Positions 7,667-16,079 of a stretch of DNA of 64,000 bases are shown in pieces. Position 1 is the stretch's first letter. Each line of letters starts with the position of its first letter. Position numbers and translations under genes: made by a program. The stretch is taken from contig CAZTBW010000008.1 of the NCBI GenBank assembly GCA_964612555.1, positions 1 to 64,000 on the forward strand, in the 5' to 3' direction. Origin of the DNA: DAOLCO01 sp964612555. GTDB taxonomy: Bacteria; Bdellovibrionota_C; UBA2361; SZUA-149; DAOLCO01. The notes under the pieces are model-generated. The model searched no databases and was not told the origin of the DNA. It was given only the letters and a program-made list of their open reading frames with translations.

Positions 7667-8962
7667 ATGACAGGGCAGTATAAAGCAGTGGAAAGAACAA
7701 AAGGCGCAACGATGCTGGAGTTTGCATTGATTGCCTTTCTCCTCTTGGCAAGTTTTCTTGCGATAATATACGCAGCTCTCCTGATATCATTTACTTCAGG
7801 GGTAGAGCATTCCTTGCAGCTCGGTTTGAAGGTCGCCCAGACTAACCCCGATCAGCTTCCGGATATTTATAGCCCCGAGCTTGATGAAGCCGGATATCAG
7901 GTCTTTACTCAATGGAGAGATTTCGTCCTTGATCAAAGTTCTAATTCAGATATTTCAACTCTGCACAGATCGATCTACTCTTTCAGAGAGATTGTGATGT
8001 ATGATGATTTTGGTAATCGTCAGCACACACGCAATATTGCCATGGTGCTTCCTGGCGGACTTGTAGAAATAAAAAGCGCAGATCCCGAGCACTATAATGA
8101 CCCGAGCAAGTCGACCTGGCGGCACCATACTCATGTATGTGCACGTCATATCCCTCCTGGCGTCGACGCTCCATGCCCTCCCGGTGCAATAGTACGTAGT
8201 TCAACAGACAGTTCAAAAGAGTTGCTAAAAGAGTTTGCAATAGAAATTATAGCAGCACCAACCCTTAAAGCCTTTCCCGACATGAAATTCGACGAAATTG
8301 TAGCGGCGGGTTATCTGCTACGCGATTTTATGGGATATCCTGTGGATGATGATGACGGAGACCCGGGAAGTCCGGGTAGTCCTGGCAGTCCGGGTAATCC
8401 AGACGATCCAGGAGCTCAACCGAGTGATCCGGCGGAACCAAGCCAGCCGAGTGATCCAGGGGAACCAGGGGAAACGCCCACTCCAACCCCCACACCGACT
8501 CCTTCACCGACACCCCCTTCTTGCCCCGTCGCCTGCAGCAATCCTTGTGATCCTCCACCTGGGGGGTTCCCCCCCGGGCACGCTTGCAATAGCCCTTACT
8601 GTTATTGTCCTCCGCCGACCCCCTGGCCAACCGTGGATCCAACACCCACACAGACACCGGTGCCCCCCACACCAACCCCGGAGCCAACACCGACCCCCGG
8701 AGACCCTGGCGACCCAGGTTGCCCCCAGATGTGTTACTATGGCTGTGATGTAAACGGTAATTGCATACCAATGGACTGTGGCACTAGCCCCGTTACCGGT
8801 CTGCCCACGGGACCCGCAACATGCCCTAATCCTGGTCAACAGTGTATTAACGGTACTTGTCAACCTCCAGCTCATTGTTTTGATGGAACTTGTGGTGGTG
8901 GTCCTGGTGGTGGTGCGACGATATGCGCTGTGTGCACTGAAGTAGTAATACTGGATCCTTAG
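7667..8962 (+). CDS. TadE-like pseudopilin with Pro/Thr-rich and Cys-rich C-terminal region
   Basis: 431 residues. The N-terminus (KGATMLEFALIAFLLLASFLAIIY, about residues 12-35) has the charged turn, the conserved E of TadE/pseudopilin segments and one membrane helix. Residues ~60-220 form an extracytoplasmic domain. From about residue 230 composition changes sharply: GSPGSPG-type collagen-like triplets, then PTPTPTP linkers, then a region with more than 20 cysteines in CxxxC-like groups. The most likely reading is a surface-anchored TadE-family protein carrying a disulphide-rich tip on a stiff linker. A GGAG lies before the ATG. There is no tad secretion operon in the window. Confidence 0.7.
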   Translation: MTGQYKAVERTKGATMLEFALIAFLLLASFLAIIYAALLISFTSGVEHSLQLGLKVAQTNPDQLPDIYSPELDEAGYQVFTQWRDFVLDQSSNSDISTLHRSIYSFREIVMYDDFGNRQHTRNIAMVLPGGLVEIKSADPEHYNDPSKSTWRHHTHVCARHIPPGVDAPCPPGAIVRSSTDSSKELLKEFAIEIIAAPTLKAFPDMKFDEIVAAGYLLRDFMGYPVDDDDGDPGSPGSPGSPGNPDDPGAQPSDPAEPSQPSDPGEPGETPTPTPTPTPSPTPPSCPVACSNPCDPPPGGFPPGHACNSPYCYCPPPTPWPTVDPTPTQTPVPPTPTPEPTPTPGDPGDPGCPQMCYYGCDVNGNCIPMDCGTSPVTGLPTGPATCPNPGQQCINGTCQPPAHCFDGTCGGGPGGGATICAVCTEVVILDP

Positions 8963-9062
8963 TTGCCTCTTTAAAGAAACTATTCAGAAAATCAGAAAAA
9001 GGGGTTAGAATTTTTTTAGTGCCAGACTTTAATTACTTTTTTGGTGTATAAGACAGAAAAAG

Positions 9063-10118
9063 ATGGCAGCCTGTTGTAATAGTTTTTTTTTATTTATTGC
9101 GTTTTCTTTTTTCTTTGCTTCTTTTTGTCTTGCAGAGACTCCGCCCGGTACTCCCTCTGAGCCTATCCCTGTAGAAGCATTTTTAAGACCTTCCACTCCC
9201 TTTGTTTCCAGGGTCGAGAAGCACCTTGTAGAGAGATCGTTCTCTAAGGAGGATCGTAAAAAACTGCACGATCTGGGCTTCAAATTGTTTTTTGATCCCA
9301 GACTTTCAGGTTCCGGTCTGATGTCCTGTGCTACCTGCCATAATCCGTCCTTTTACTGGACAGATTCCCTTAAAAACAGCGTAGAAAATACGCATAGAAA
9401 ATCAATGTCGTTTCTTAATATCGGTCATGATACAAAATTTACCTGGGATGGTAGTGCAGTGACTATTGCCTCGATGATGCTGCTACCAATAACTGCTAGT
9501 GGAGGGATGAGCTCAAATGCTCATCATGTAACCTCCATTATTACGGAAATAAACGGGTATCAGAAGGTCTTTGACGAAGTTTTTGGTCCACATATGAGTA
9601 CAAAGAAAATAGCAGTCGATTTTATTACGGTTGCCGTTATTCTGGAATATTACATCTCCAGTCTGGAATCTCCAATTTCGAGATTTGACGAGTATGTAAG
9701 TGGTAAAAGAGAAGTATTTTCCAGAAAAGAAGAAGCCGGTTTTGAGCTTTTTCGAGGAAAAGCCAATTGTGCATCCTGCCACTCAACATGGAGATTGTCC
9801 GACGGAGAGGTATATGATATTGGCTTAAAAATAGAGTCAAGTGATCCTGTTTTTTTTAAAACTGGTAAACCATTATTTAAAGCTGTCGGGCTAAGGGCAA
9901 TTGCTTCAAGACCACCCTATATGCACACAGGAAAGTTTAATACCCTGGAGGAGGTTATTGATTTTTATAACAGAGGGGGTGATATTCCAAGAACCACTGT
10001 CTCTGACAAAATAAAGCCCTTACACCTGACAGAAGAGGAGAAGGAACAGTTAAAGGCTTTTATGATCGCTCTCGATGAAGAACCCCCGCAAGTAAACTTA
10101 CCGGTATTACCACGCTAA
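9063..10118 (+). CDS. Dihaem cytochrome c peroxidase / MauG family protein
   Basis: 351 residues. The signal peptide is FLFIAFSFFFASFCLA, with probable cleavage near residue 24. Two c-type haem sites are visible: CATCH at about residue 94 and CASCH at about residue 237. That spacing fits bacterial dihaem peroxidases and MauG-like proteins, which act in the periplasm and reduce hydrogen peroxide or oxidise a protein partner. The C-terminus has the usual RPPYMHTGKFNTLEEVIDFYNRGG block. No electron donor gene is adjacent. The following gene starts 40 bases on in the same direction. Whether it is a true peroxidase or another MauG-like enzyme cannot be told by eye. Confidence 0.88.
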   Translation: MAACCNSFFLFIAFSFFFASFCLAETPPGTPSEPIPVEAFLRPSTPFVSRVEKHLVERSFSKEDRKKLHDLGFKLFFDPRLSGSGLMSCATCHNPSFYWTDSLKNSVENTHRKSMSFLNIGHDTKFTWDGSAVTIASMMLLPITASGGMSSNAHHVTSIITEINGYQKVFDEVFGPHMSTKKIAVDFITVAVILEYYISSLESPISRFDEYVSGKREVFSRKEEAGFELFRGKANCASCHSTWRLSDGEVYDIGLKIESSDPVFFKTGKPLFKAVGLRAIASRPPYMHTGKFNTLEEVIDFYNRGGDIPRTTVSDKIKPLHLTEEEKEQLKAFMIALDEEPPQVNLPVLPR

Positions 10119-10158
10119 ATAGAATTGGAAAGAAAGAAATTCAAAAGGGAGATTTAAC

Positions 10159-10701
10159 ATGAAATATATCCTGGCTGTTATTCTGGCTATTTTATCAGTA
10201 CTCCTTTGTTTATATTATTTATATATTGCACAAGATGTTATTCTTACCAATGATCTGAATAACGCACGTGGTTACAACATAACGGGAAGCTGGCATGTCA
10301 GGTTCAGTGGTGATTATGTTAATTACGAACAAAACCAGGCACCGGATTACTACGTCTCAGTAGAAGATAAAAGAGGCAAGTTAGTGGGTCACTATGTAGC
10401 CTATGTTCCCGGCTCAAGGTATTTTCTTTATAAAAAAAAGAAGGACTTTATTGGAGATTTCTATAATGATCGGGTAACTGCCACATTTAATGTTGATGGT
10501 GAGGGACTGATTTACGTCGATCTTGAGAAAACTGATGATCCGGATATTTTAAAGGGCAGATACAAATATAATTCTGACGGGAGAGGGTTTCATGGCGATT
10601 TTCTGGGTGACGTTATTTTTGAGAAAAAGTCCAGTGAGTTAATTTACGATAGTGCCTATGAAAAAAAATTGTATGCAGAAGATGATAATACTTCTCAGTG
10701 A
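10159..10701 (+). CDS. Membrane-anchored extracytoplasmic protein, unknown
   Basis: 180 residues. One N-terminal hydrophobic segment (about residues 4-24) is an uncleaved anchor or signal peptide, followed by a beta-rich domain with many Tyr, Gly and Asp residues. The GSWHVRFSGDYV stretch and alternating strands suggest a small barrel or lipocalin-like fold, but this is only a guess. It follows the dihaem peroxidase by 40 bases with a GGGAG ribosome binding site, so the pair is probably one transcript. Its last bases overlap the convergent TadG-like gene by 7 bases. Confidence 0.65.
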   Translation: MKYILAVILAILSVLLCLYYLYIAQDVILTNDLNNARGYNITGSWHVRFSGDYVNYEQNQAPDYYVSVEDKRGKLVGHYVAYVPGSRYFLYKKKKDFIGDFYNDRVTATFNVDGEGLIYVDLEKTDDPDILKGRYKYNSDGRGFHGDFLGDVIFEKKSSELIYDSAYEKKLYAEDDNTSQ

Positions 10702-11726
10702 GCATGCCCTCCGGCAATTATCTTAGCTATACGAATTATCCTGGATGAGTCGGGTTCTAAAAATGCGATACTGGACGTGGGGGTTTTATTTGACCCATCA
10801 AGTACTGTAAAAAAAGTAATCACCTTATCTTGCCCTATTTCCATTCTGAATTTGACCGCATTGACAGATGCAGGATCTACAGAACCCTCTGCCCCACCAA
10901 CCTCTACTCCCCCATCATCTGTTCCAAATTCATAGCCACCGGGATTACCACCAACACCCAAGCCATCATTTGTTTCAAAGCCATTATCTGCTCCAAAACT
11001 CCCACCTACATCGTAAAAATCTCTCGAAGCAAGGCTCTCTCTCCCTCCGTTGCCACTATCTCTCTTTCCACCTAAGCTATCTTTTCCTCCACCGAGACTA
11101 TCTCCCTTTCCAATGAAACTATTTCCCTCTACCTCTACCCCTACTTCTATATCACCTCCCTTTCCAGAAGTACTGCCTCCATTTCCAGCAAGACTATCCC
11201 CCATTCCACCTGTACCACCTCCATTGCCACTCATATGATTTCCTTCCTCACCGGCACCACCACGACCACCACCACCTCCTCCTATAATGGTTGCCCCACT
11301 AAACTGTCCTGTATTTCCAATCTGAGTCCATCTGCCAAATATTATCTCCCAATCATTACCGGTGCATATGTTTTGAGAGCACTCATAAACAGAAAAATCC
11401 AGATCACCGGAGGTTAATCCAAAAATCTGGTTTATATTTTCCATGGATTGAAGGAAGGATATGGCTGATTCACGTCTGGTTCCAAACTCATCGCCACCAG
11501 TAGTAACATTTGCTTTCTTGTATCCTGCTAATGCCGCTATTGCAAAATATTCACCGACGTTCTGCCCTTCAAGCCGGGACTGTAACATAAAATGACTATC
11601 AACAGAGAGTACAAACAAAAAAAGCATTGCCGACATAAATATGGCAGTAAGCATAAGAACAGTCCCACCCTCATCGTTCTTTTCTGATGTATTTATAATA
11701 CCACAAGAACAGAGAGGAAATTTCAT
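10695..11726 (-). CDS. TadG-like protein with glycine-rich repeat insertion
   Basis: 343 residues. Near the N-terminus EGGTVLMLTAIFMSAMLFLFVL (about residues 19-40) resembles the single anchor helix of TadG-like/Flp-associated proteins. Residues ~150-270 form a low-complexity block of GNGG, GKGDSLGG and similar units. The C-terminal ~60 residues (VKFRMEIGQDKVITFFTVLDG) return to normal composition. The start overlaps the stop of the TadE-like gene upstream (ATGA), so both are co-translated. The glycine repeats parallel those of the protease at the start of the window, suggesting a shared exported or surface environment. The function is probably structural at the cell surface. Confidence 0.65.
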   Translation of the reverse strand: MKFPLCSCGIINTSEKNDEGGTVLMLTAIFMSAMLFLFVLSVDSHFMLQSRLEGQNVGEYFAIAALAGYKKANVTTGGDEFGTRRESAISFLQSMENINQIFGLTSGDLDFSVYECSQNICTGNDWEIIFGRWTQIGNTGQFSGATIIGGGGGGRGGAGEEGNHMSGNGGGTGGMGDSLAGNGGSTSGKGGDIEVGVEVEGNSFIGKGDSLGGGKDSLGGKRDSGNGGRESLASRDFYDVGGSFGADNGFETNDGLGVGGNPGGYEFGTDDGGVEVGGAEGSVDPASVNAVKFRMEIGQDKVITFFTVLDGSNKTPTSSIAFLEPDSSRIIRIAKIIAGGHAH

Positions 11727-12256
11727 AGATTCACCTTTCTTAAAACTGACTTTGCTTCAATACCAAAACCACTAAAGAAGAAAAGTATTTTCTTCTTTAC
11801 CCGTATTGACAAAGTGACCGTTTCGTTACCTGGCGCGTTATCATACCTGGTGGTGATATTTATTGATTGCATATCAAGGCTTTTGCTATCTGCCATTATC
11901 GCTCTAATTGTTCTAAGCTGAGTGATAAAATGCAGGCACCAGGGGTTACTGGGGTCACCCTCCATACAACTTTCACCACCGCTTGAGTAAAGAATATGTT
12001 GACCATCCCCTACTGAAACAAGATTTGTGTACTGATTCGGCAGTGGTTCATCCGGGACTGTTGCAAAATAAATTGCGTTATCCCGCGCAACCTGGGCAAT
12101 AAAAGTATGGCTTTTGGTATATGCAAGAAAATCAGTACAAAACAAAAAAATCATAATCAAAACAGGAACTACTATAGCGGTCTCTACGAAAATTGAACCA
12201 CAATCATTTTTTGTGATTATGCATGAGCAAAATGAATTGTCTTCACTGGATTTCAT
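11723..12256 (-). CDS. TadE-like pseudopilin
   Basis: 177 residues. The N-terminal segment GSIFVETAIVVPVLIMIFLFC (about residues 20-40) is the TadE pattern: glycine, conserved glutamate and a hydrophobic helix. An extracytoplasmic domain with two cysteines (GESCMEGDPSNPWCLHF) follows, which could form a disulphide. TadE-family proteins are minor pseudopilins of Flp-type systems. It is the first gene of a two-gene leftward operon with the TadG-like gene. No TadA ATPase, TadB/C or RcpA secretin lies nearby, so the machinery must be elsewhere or the proteins may act independently. Confidence 0.7.
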   Translation of the reverse strand: MKSSEDNSFCSCIITKNDCGSIFVETAIVVPVLIMIFLFCTDFLAYTKSHTFIAQVARDNAIYFATVPDEPLPNQYTNLVSVGDGQHILYSSGGESCMEGDPSNPWCLHFITQLRTIRAIMADSKSLDMQSINITTRYDNAPGNETVTLSIRVKKKILFFFSGFGIEAKSVLRKVNL

Positions 12257-12521
12257 GTTTCTTAAGATTCTTTATAGCCCCTAAAGCTACACTGTTTGTC
12301 GACAGTTATTTCGATATTCTTTAAACAAACACCAAAACAGATCTCATCAGAAGTTATGCATAATCAGGATTGAAGTGATGCCTGCTTTACTCAACCCAAA
12401 TCCAATAAATACCTGAATTTACATTACTTCTACAGAACCCAACAAGACTTGCATCAGAAATCACCAAAGTCTCATCAAAAGCTTTGAACAGCTCAGATCT
12501 ATTAATTTAGGAATATTTCTC

Positions 12522-14480
12522 ATGGAACGTGCCATTATCACTGGCTGGACTGGTACTTTATTTGCCAAAATGGCAAGTCACACTCTTCCCCTGATAGAAG
12601 AATATGCAAATCGACATGGGGCGGGCTTTGCCTGTGGGAATCTTCTGGGAGAGCGTCCTCCTTCATGGAACAAGGTCCTTCTGATCTTGCAGGCACTGGA
12701 ACAGGCAAAGGAGGTTGCCTGGATAGACTGTGACGTGGTGATTGAGCGGGGGCATCTTTCCATCTTTGATGAAATGAAAGCAGGAAGCTGGCAGGGCGTG
12801 GTGGAGCACGAAACGGAGTGCGGCACGGTACCAAACTGTGGCATCTGGGTTTTAAGACAGGAGATGATACCGGTACTTCAGGAAATCTGGAATTCGGGAG
12901 AAAACATCAACCACCCCTGGTGGGAGCAGGCAAGTATAATCACCAAAATGGGTTACCTGGTAAATCATACCAATGCAAGACTGCTGGAACCGGGAGAGCT
13001 CTATCATAAAACAAGCTTCCTGCCTCAGGAATGGAATCATCACCCTTCAGACATAAGAAGAGTAAAAGAACCATTTTTCCGCCACATAACCATGTATCAG
13101 GATCGGCTGGAAGTAACAAAAATGTATGTTTCTATTGCTGAAAAAATAAAGCTTTCCGAGAATTCCTCCTCCCATCCATTTCTGTCAGAACAAACAATTC
13201 CTTCTCAGGTAACTTCTACCCTGACAACTTCTCCTTCTGCAACTTCTTCCCCGGCAAATGAAAATCCAGTCCATGAGAAGATAGCTAAAGCTCCAAAAGG
13301 TCAGTTAAAAATTCTTGTCCAGTCAAGAAGGAATCTTTTTCATGCCAAGGGCGGTGATACCATTGCCTTGATGCGTTCCTGTGAGGCGCTGCAAGCGCTC
13401 GGGGTTCAGGTAAACATTGACCCTGAGGGAAAAGAAAACCCAAGAGAATACGACCTCCTTCACCTCTATAATTTTGCAACCCCTGAAGAACTTGAGCCAC
13501 GTGCAAGAAGAGCAAAAGAGCTTGAGGTGCCTTTTGTCGTAACCACCCTGCATGAAGACCTTGATGCTTTTTTCCCGAAAATGCGGCTATATGGGGACAC
13601 CCTCACAAAACATCTCCACGGGGAATATTCTCATATTCCGTTTGAGGATCTACAACAAGCAGTTCTTAAAGCTCTGGGAGCATACCCTAATACTATAATC
13701 AGGGATAATTCCTTTGTTGCCAGACACGCAGAACTGCTTCTCAGTTCAGGAAATCAGGAGACCGCACTCCTTGAAAGGGATTTTTCAATCGCAAAACGCA
13801 TTGAAGCAGTAAAATTCGGGGCAGATTCACTGCCTGATATCGAGAAAGACCTTTTCTATAATAAATACCAGATCAGTGATTACGTACTCTGTGTTGGCAG
13901 GATTGAGTGGCGAAAAAATCAGGCAATGCTTTTAAAGGCGCTTGAGGATTCTGAACTTCCCGTGGTTCTTGTTGCCGGGAACATGACGTACCAGCCTGAG
14001 TATCAGGAAGCAGTTTCAAAGTTTCAGAGAAAAGGAAAAACCCTTATTGTTTCAAACCTCACAAGAGAAGAGCTTACAAGTGCCTATAAAGGGGCATTGG
14101 TACATGTGCTCCCGAGCTGGTATGAGTTACCGGGGCTTGTAAGCCTTGAAGCAGCAAAATGCGGAACACCTGTGGTGGGAACAACAATGGGAACTTTAAG
14201 TGATTACATGGGAAGAGATGCAACTTACTGCAATCCTGAGTCTCTGCAATCTATCCGTTCAGCAATTGAACTTACGATTAATAAACCAATTGATCGAAAG
14301 CGACTTATAGAGAAAGCATCCCGGTACACCTGGGAGAACACAGCAAAGAGTCTTATAGAGGTCTACAACTTCGCTCTGAATAACTACAAACCGGAAAACA
14401 CAAAAATATTGAACACATCCATCGATTCGAGGCATCAAAATATAGAGACAGGGGACAATCACAGTATTTTTAACCAATAA
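12522..14480 (+). CDS. Two-domain glycosyltransferase (GT34-like plus GT4)
   Basis: 652 residues. Residues ~1-215 look like a GT-A galactosyltransferase-type domain: WIDCDVV (DxD metal/nucleotide-sugar site near 67-73) and a later WWEQASII block. Residues ~215-265 are a Ser/Thr/Pro-rich linker. Residues ~265-625 are a GT-B family 4 transferase: YVLCVGRIEWRKN, and the LPSWYELPGLVSLEAAKCGTPVVGT donor-site block with the EAxxxGxPVV pattern. The protein should add two sugars in sequence to a glycan acceptor at the cytoplasmic membrane face. No membrane segment is seen. It stands alone, 7 kb from the glycan locus. An AGGAATATTTCTC context precedes the ATG. Confidence 0.85.
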   Translation: MERAIITGWTGTLFAKMASHTLPLIEEYANRHGAGFACGNLLGERPPSWNKVLLILQALEQAKEVAWIDCDVVIERGHLSIFDEMKAGSWQGVVEHETECGTVPNCGIWVLRQEMIPVLQEIWNSGENINHPWWEQASIITKMGYLVNHTNARLLEPGELYHKTSFLPQEWNHHPSDIRRVKEPFFRHITMYQDRLEVTKMYVSIAEKIKLSENSSSHPFLSEQTIPSQVTSTLTTSPSATSSPANENPVHEKIAKAPKGQLKILVQSRRNLFHAKGGDTIALMRSCEALQALGVQVNIDPEGKENPREYDLLHLYNFATPEELEPRARRAKELEVPFVVTTLHEDLDAFFPKMRLYGDTLTKHLHGEYSHIPFEDLQQAVLKALGAYPNTIIRDNSFVARHAELLLSSGNQETALLERDFSIAKRIEAVKFGADSLPDIEKDLFYNKYQISDYVLCVGRIEWRKNQAMLLKALEDSELPVVLVAGNMTYQPEYQEAVSKFQRKGKTLIVSNLTREELTSAYKGALVHVLPSWYELPGLVSLEAAKCGTPVVGTTMGTLSDYMGRDATYCNPESLQSIRSAIELTINKPIDRKRLIEKASRYTWENTAKSLIEVYNFALNNYKPENTKILNTSIDSRHQNIETGDNHSIFNQ

Positions 14481-14667
14481 ATACAACCTCTTAGCCCGTT
14501 ACAATTCTTTTACAAAACAAAGACCAACATCTTACACAAGGGTGACAACTAATCTTTAACTTCAGGCTACTCTTCCATTCACAAGGGGGCAAGTTGTGCG
14601 GCTCTCTCGTTTGGAAGGAACCTTAAAAGACTTATTAAAACGGAAGAACCTGAGGAGTATTCGAATC

Positions 14668-15330
14668 ATGGCTGCAAAAAGAAAACTACAAGAAACTGAA
14701 ATAATCGAGGATGAAGTTCTAATAAAGAAAATAGCAAAAGGGTGTGAGGAAAGTTTTGCTGAAATCATTTCTCGTTACGAAACAAAAGTTCACAATCTGG
14801 CAATGCGCCTCACCAGAAACCCTGAAGACGCAGAAGAAGTGCTTCAGGATGTATTTATTACCGTATACAGAAAAGTTGGCAGTTTTGAAGGAAAATCAAA
14901 ATTTTCAAGCTGGCTTTACAGAATCACTGTAAATGCAGCATTTATGAAGCTCAGAAAGAAAAAGCAGGAAAAGGCTATTTCTCTTGATGAGGTGATCACC
15001 TCAATTGAGAACCAGCCAATCACTCAACCCACCGCATTTGGCGCCCGGGCGGATTCTCTTGCAATTGATAACGAAGTGCGGGGTGCTCTTGAAGGAGCAA
15101 TCGGAAGGCTTCCGGAGGATTACCGCGCGGTATATGTCCTCAGAGACGTCGACGGATTATCAAATAAAGAAGTAAGTGACATACTCGGTCTTAGCATACC
15201 CGCAGTAAAGTCACGCCTTCACCGCTCAAGAATCATGTTACGCAAGCGACTAAGGAAATTCTACGAGGATTTCGCCTTAGTCACAAAGAAAAAGAAACAA
15301 AATCGTGCAACCTTAAGGCACGCCGCGTAA
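14668..15330 (+). CDS. ECF-type RNA polymerase sigma factor (RpoE-like)
   Basis: 220 residues from the ATG at 14668, chosen because GAGGAG lies about 10 bases upstream; a GTG at 14596 would add 24 basic residues without family similarity. Region 2 spans about residues 25-95 (AEEVLQDVFITVYRKVGSFEGKS, then SSWLYRITVNAAF), and region 4 about 140-200 (LPEDYRAVYVLRDVDGLSNKEVSDILGLS), the helix-turn-helix that reads the -35 element. There is no anti-sigma gene next to it, so its signal is unclear. The basic C-terminal tail is longer than in most ECF factors. A strong terminator follows 46 bases on. Confidence 0.92.
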   Translation: MAAKRKLQETEIIEDEVLIKKIAKGCEESFAEIISRYETKVHNLAMRLTRNPEDAEEVLQDVFITVYRKVGSFEGKSKFSSWLYRITVNAAFMKLRKKKQEKAISLDEVITSIENQPITQPTAFGARADSLAIDNEVRGALEGAIGRLPEDYRAVYVLRDVDGLSNKEVSDILGLSIPAVKSRLHRSRIMLRKRLRKFYEDFALVTKKKKQNRATLRHAA

Positions 15331-15375
15331 TCTAAAAGATATACAGTTTTTTAAGGTTTCATAAGGTTCTTCCAA

Positions 15376-15410
15376 ACAGCCTGGGGTCGCAGCCCCCAGG
15401 CTGTTTTTTT
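15376..15410 (+). terminator. Intrinsic terminator of the ECF sigma gene
   Basis: ACAGCCTGGGG at 15376-15386 pairs perfectly with 15394-15404 (11 bp, GC-rich, 7-base loop), followed by seven T residues. A second small inverted repeat (GTAGGG/CCCTAC) follows at about 15413-15428. Confidence 0.93.
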
Positions 15411-15523
15411 ATGTAGGGGCAAGCCCTACTCTTACATAAAAAATTCAATATTTACAACATCTTAACAACATCATAAACTCTACTGCGAATATACATGAAA
15501 ATCAGAAGTGTTACTTCGAATAA

Positions 15524-15655
15524 GAAGAATACAAAACAATAAAACACAAAGTTCTTGTTTCATGTGATCGAACTGAACGTCTCACTGAAGATGGTATCCT
15601 GATACTGCCATATCGGGATTTCATAAAAAAGCTTTGGGAAGGAAAGTTTTTTTAA
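15524..15655 (+). pseudogene. Possible gene remnant (C-terminal fragment)
   Basis: A 43-codon open stretch without a start codon reads as plausible protein, including VLVSCDRTERLTEDGILILP and a C-terminal KKLWEGKFF. In frame upstream, after one TAA at 15521, a further ~10 codons also look protein-like. It may be the decayed 3' end of a lost gene. The length is short and chance cannot be excluded. The rest of 15331-15727 contains only hairpins. Confidence 0.35.
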
Positions 15656-15681
15656 TGCAGAACTCAAATACATATAAAAGA

Positions 15682-15704
15682 AAGGGGACTTATAAAGTCC
15701 CCTT
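15682..15704. terminator. Short hairpin between convergent units
   Basis: AAGGGGACT at 15682-15690 pairs with 15696-15704 around TATAA. It is placed to stop the leftward operon that ends at 15728. Confidence 0.6.
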
Positions 15705-15727
15705 GAATGTTAAACCTTTATAAGGAG

Positions 15728-16078
15728 CTAGTTAGCTGCCTCTGGCGCAAAAAACGGTATAGAACCGTTTTTTGCGCCTTTTGTTCCTAGACTGCTTACG
15801 TCTATATCCCTTTCGGTGTGCTCACTAAGAAGCTCAGTAAGAGACTTTTTCTTAATCGCGTCCCATTCAGCGGTAGCAATTCCCTCTTCCCCTTCTAAAG
15901 CGAATAATTGCTTCAGAGCTTCACCAAACTCTTCGACTAAACGATCATAAAAACCCAAATCAATCCTGCCCGAGTGCACTGCTCTGGCAAGGATTTTTTG
16001 TGCTGCCAGGAGGTTTCGATCACCTTTGTAATGCTCGATTGCTTCCTTAACTACCGCAGCGATTGACTCTTTAGACAT
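15728..16078 (-). CDS. Small hypothetical protein, operon partner of the gene at 16080
   Basis: 116 residues from the ATG at 16078, selected for its AAGGAG ribosome binding site; the frame is open seven codons further. It is acidic and mainly helical (ESIAAVVKEAIEHYKGDRNLL, LVEEFGEALKQLFALEGEEG), with no known domain. The start lies directly at the stop of the 516-residue gene upstream (TGAAATG), so translation is coupled and the two products probably work together. The last 16 codons contain a perfect 15-bp inverted repeat (see 15744-15778). Confidence 0.65.
   Translation of the reverse strand: MSKESIAAVVKEAIEHYKGDRNLLAAQKILARAVHSGRIDLGFYDRLVEEFGEALKQLFALEGEEGIATAEWDAIKKKSLTELLSEHTERDIDVSSLGTKGAKNGSIPFFAPEAAN
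15744..15778 (-). repeat. Perfect hairpin inside the 3' end of a coding sequence
   Basis: 15744-15758 (GGCGCAAAAAACGGT) is exactly complementary to 15764-15778 with a 5-base loop. It encodes part of the C-terminus (AKNGSIPFFAP) of the small protein. It could act as a terminator or RNA stabiliser. Confidence 0.85.
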
Positions 16079-16079
16079 T

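Noticed and set aside
8328..8875. Long open frames on both strands inside the TadE-like gene
   Set aside because: They are produced by the repetitive GSPG/PTPT coding DNA; products have extreme composition and no start signals.
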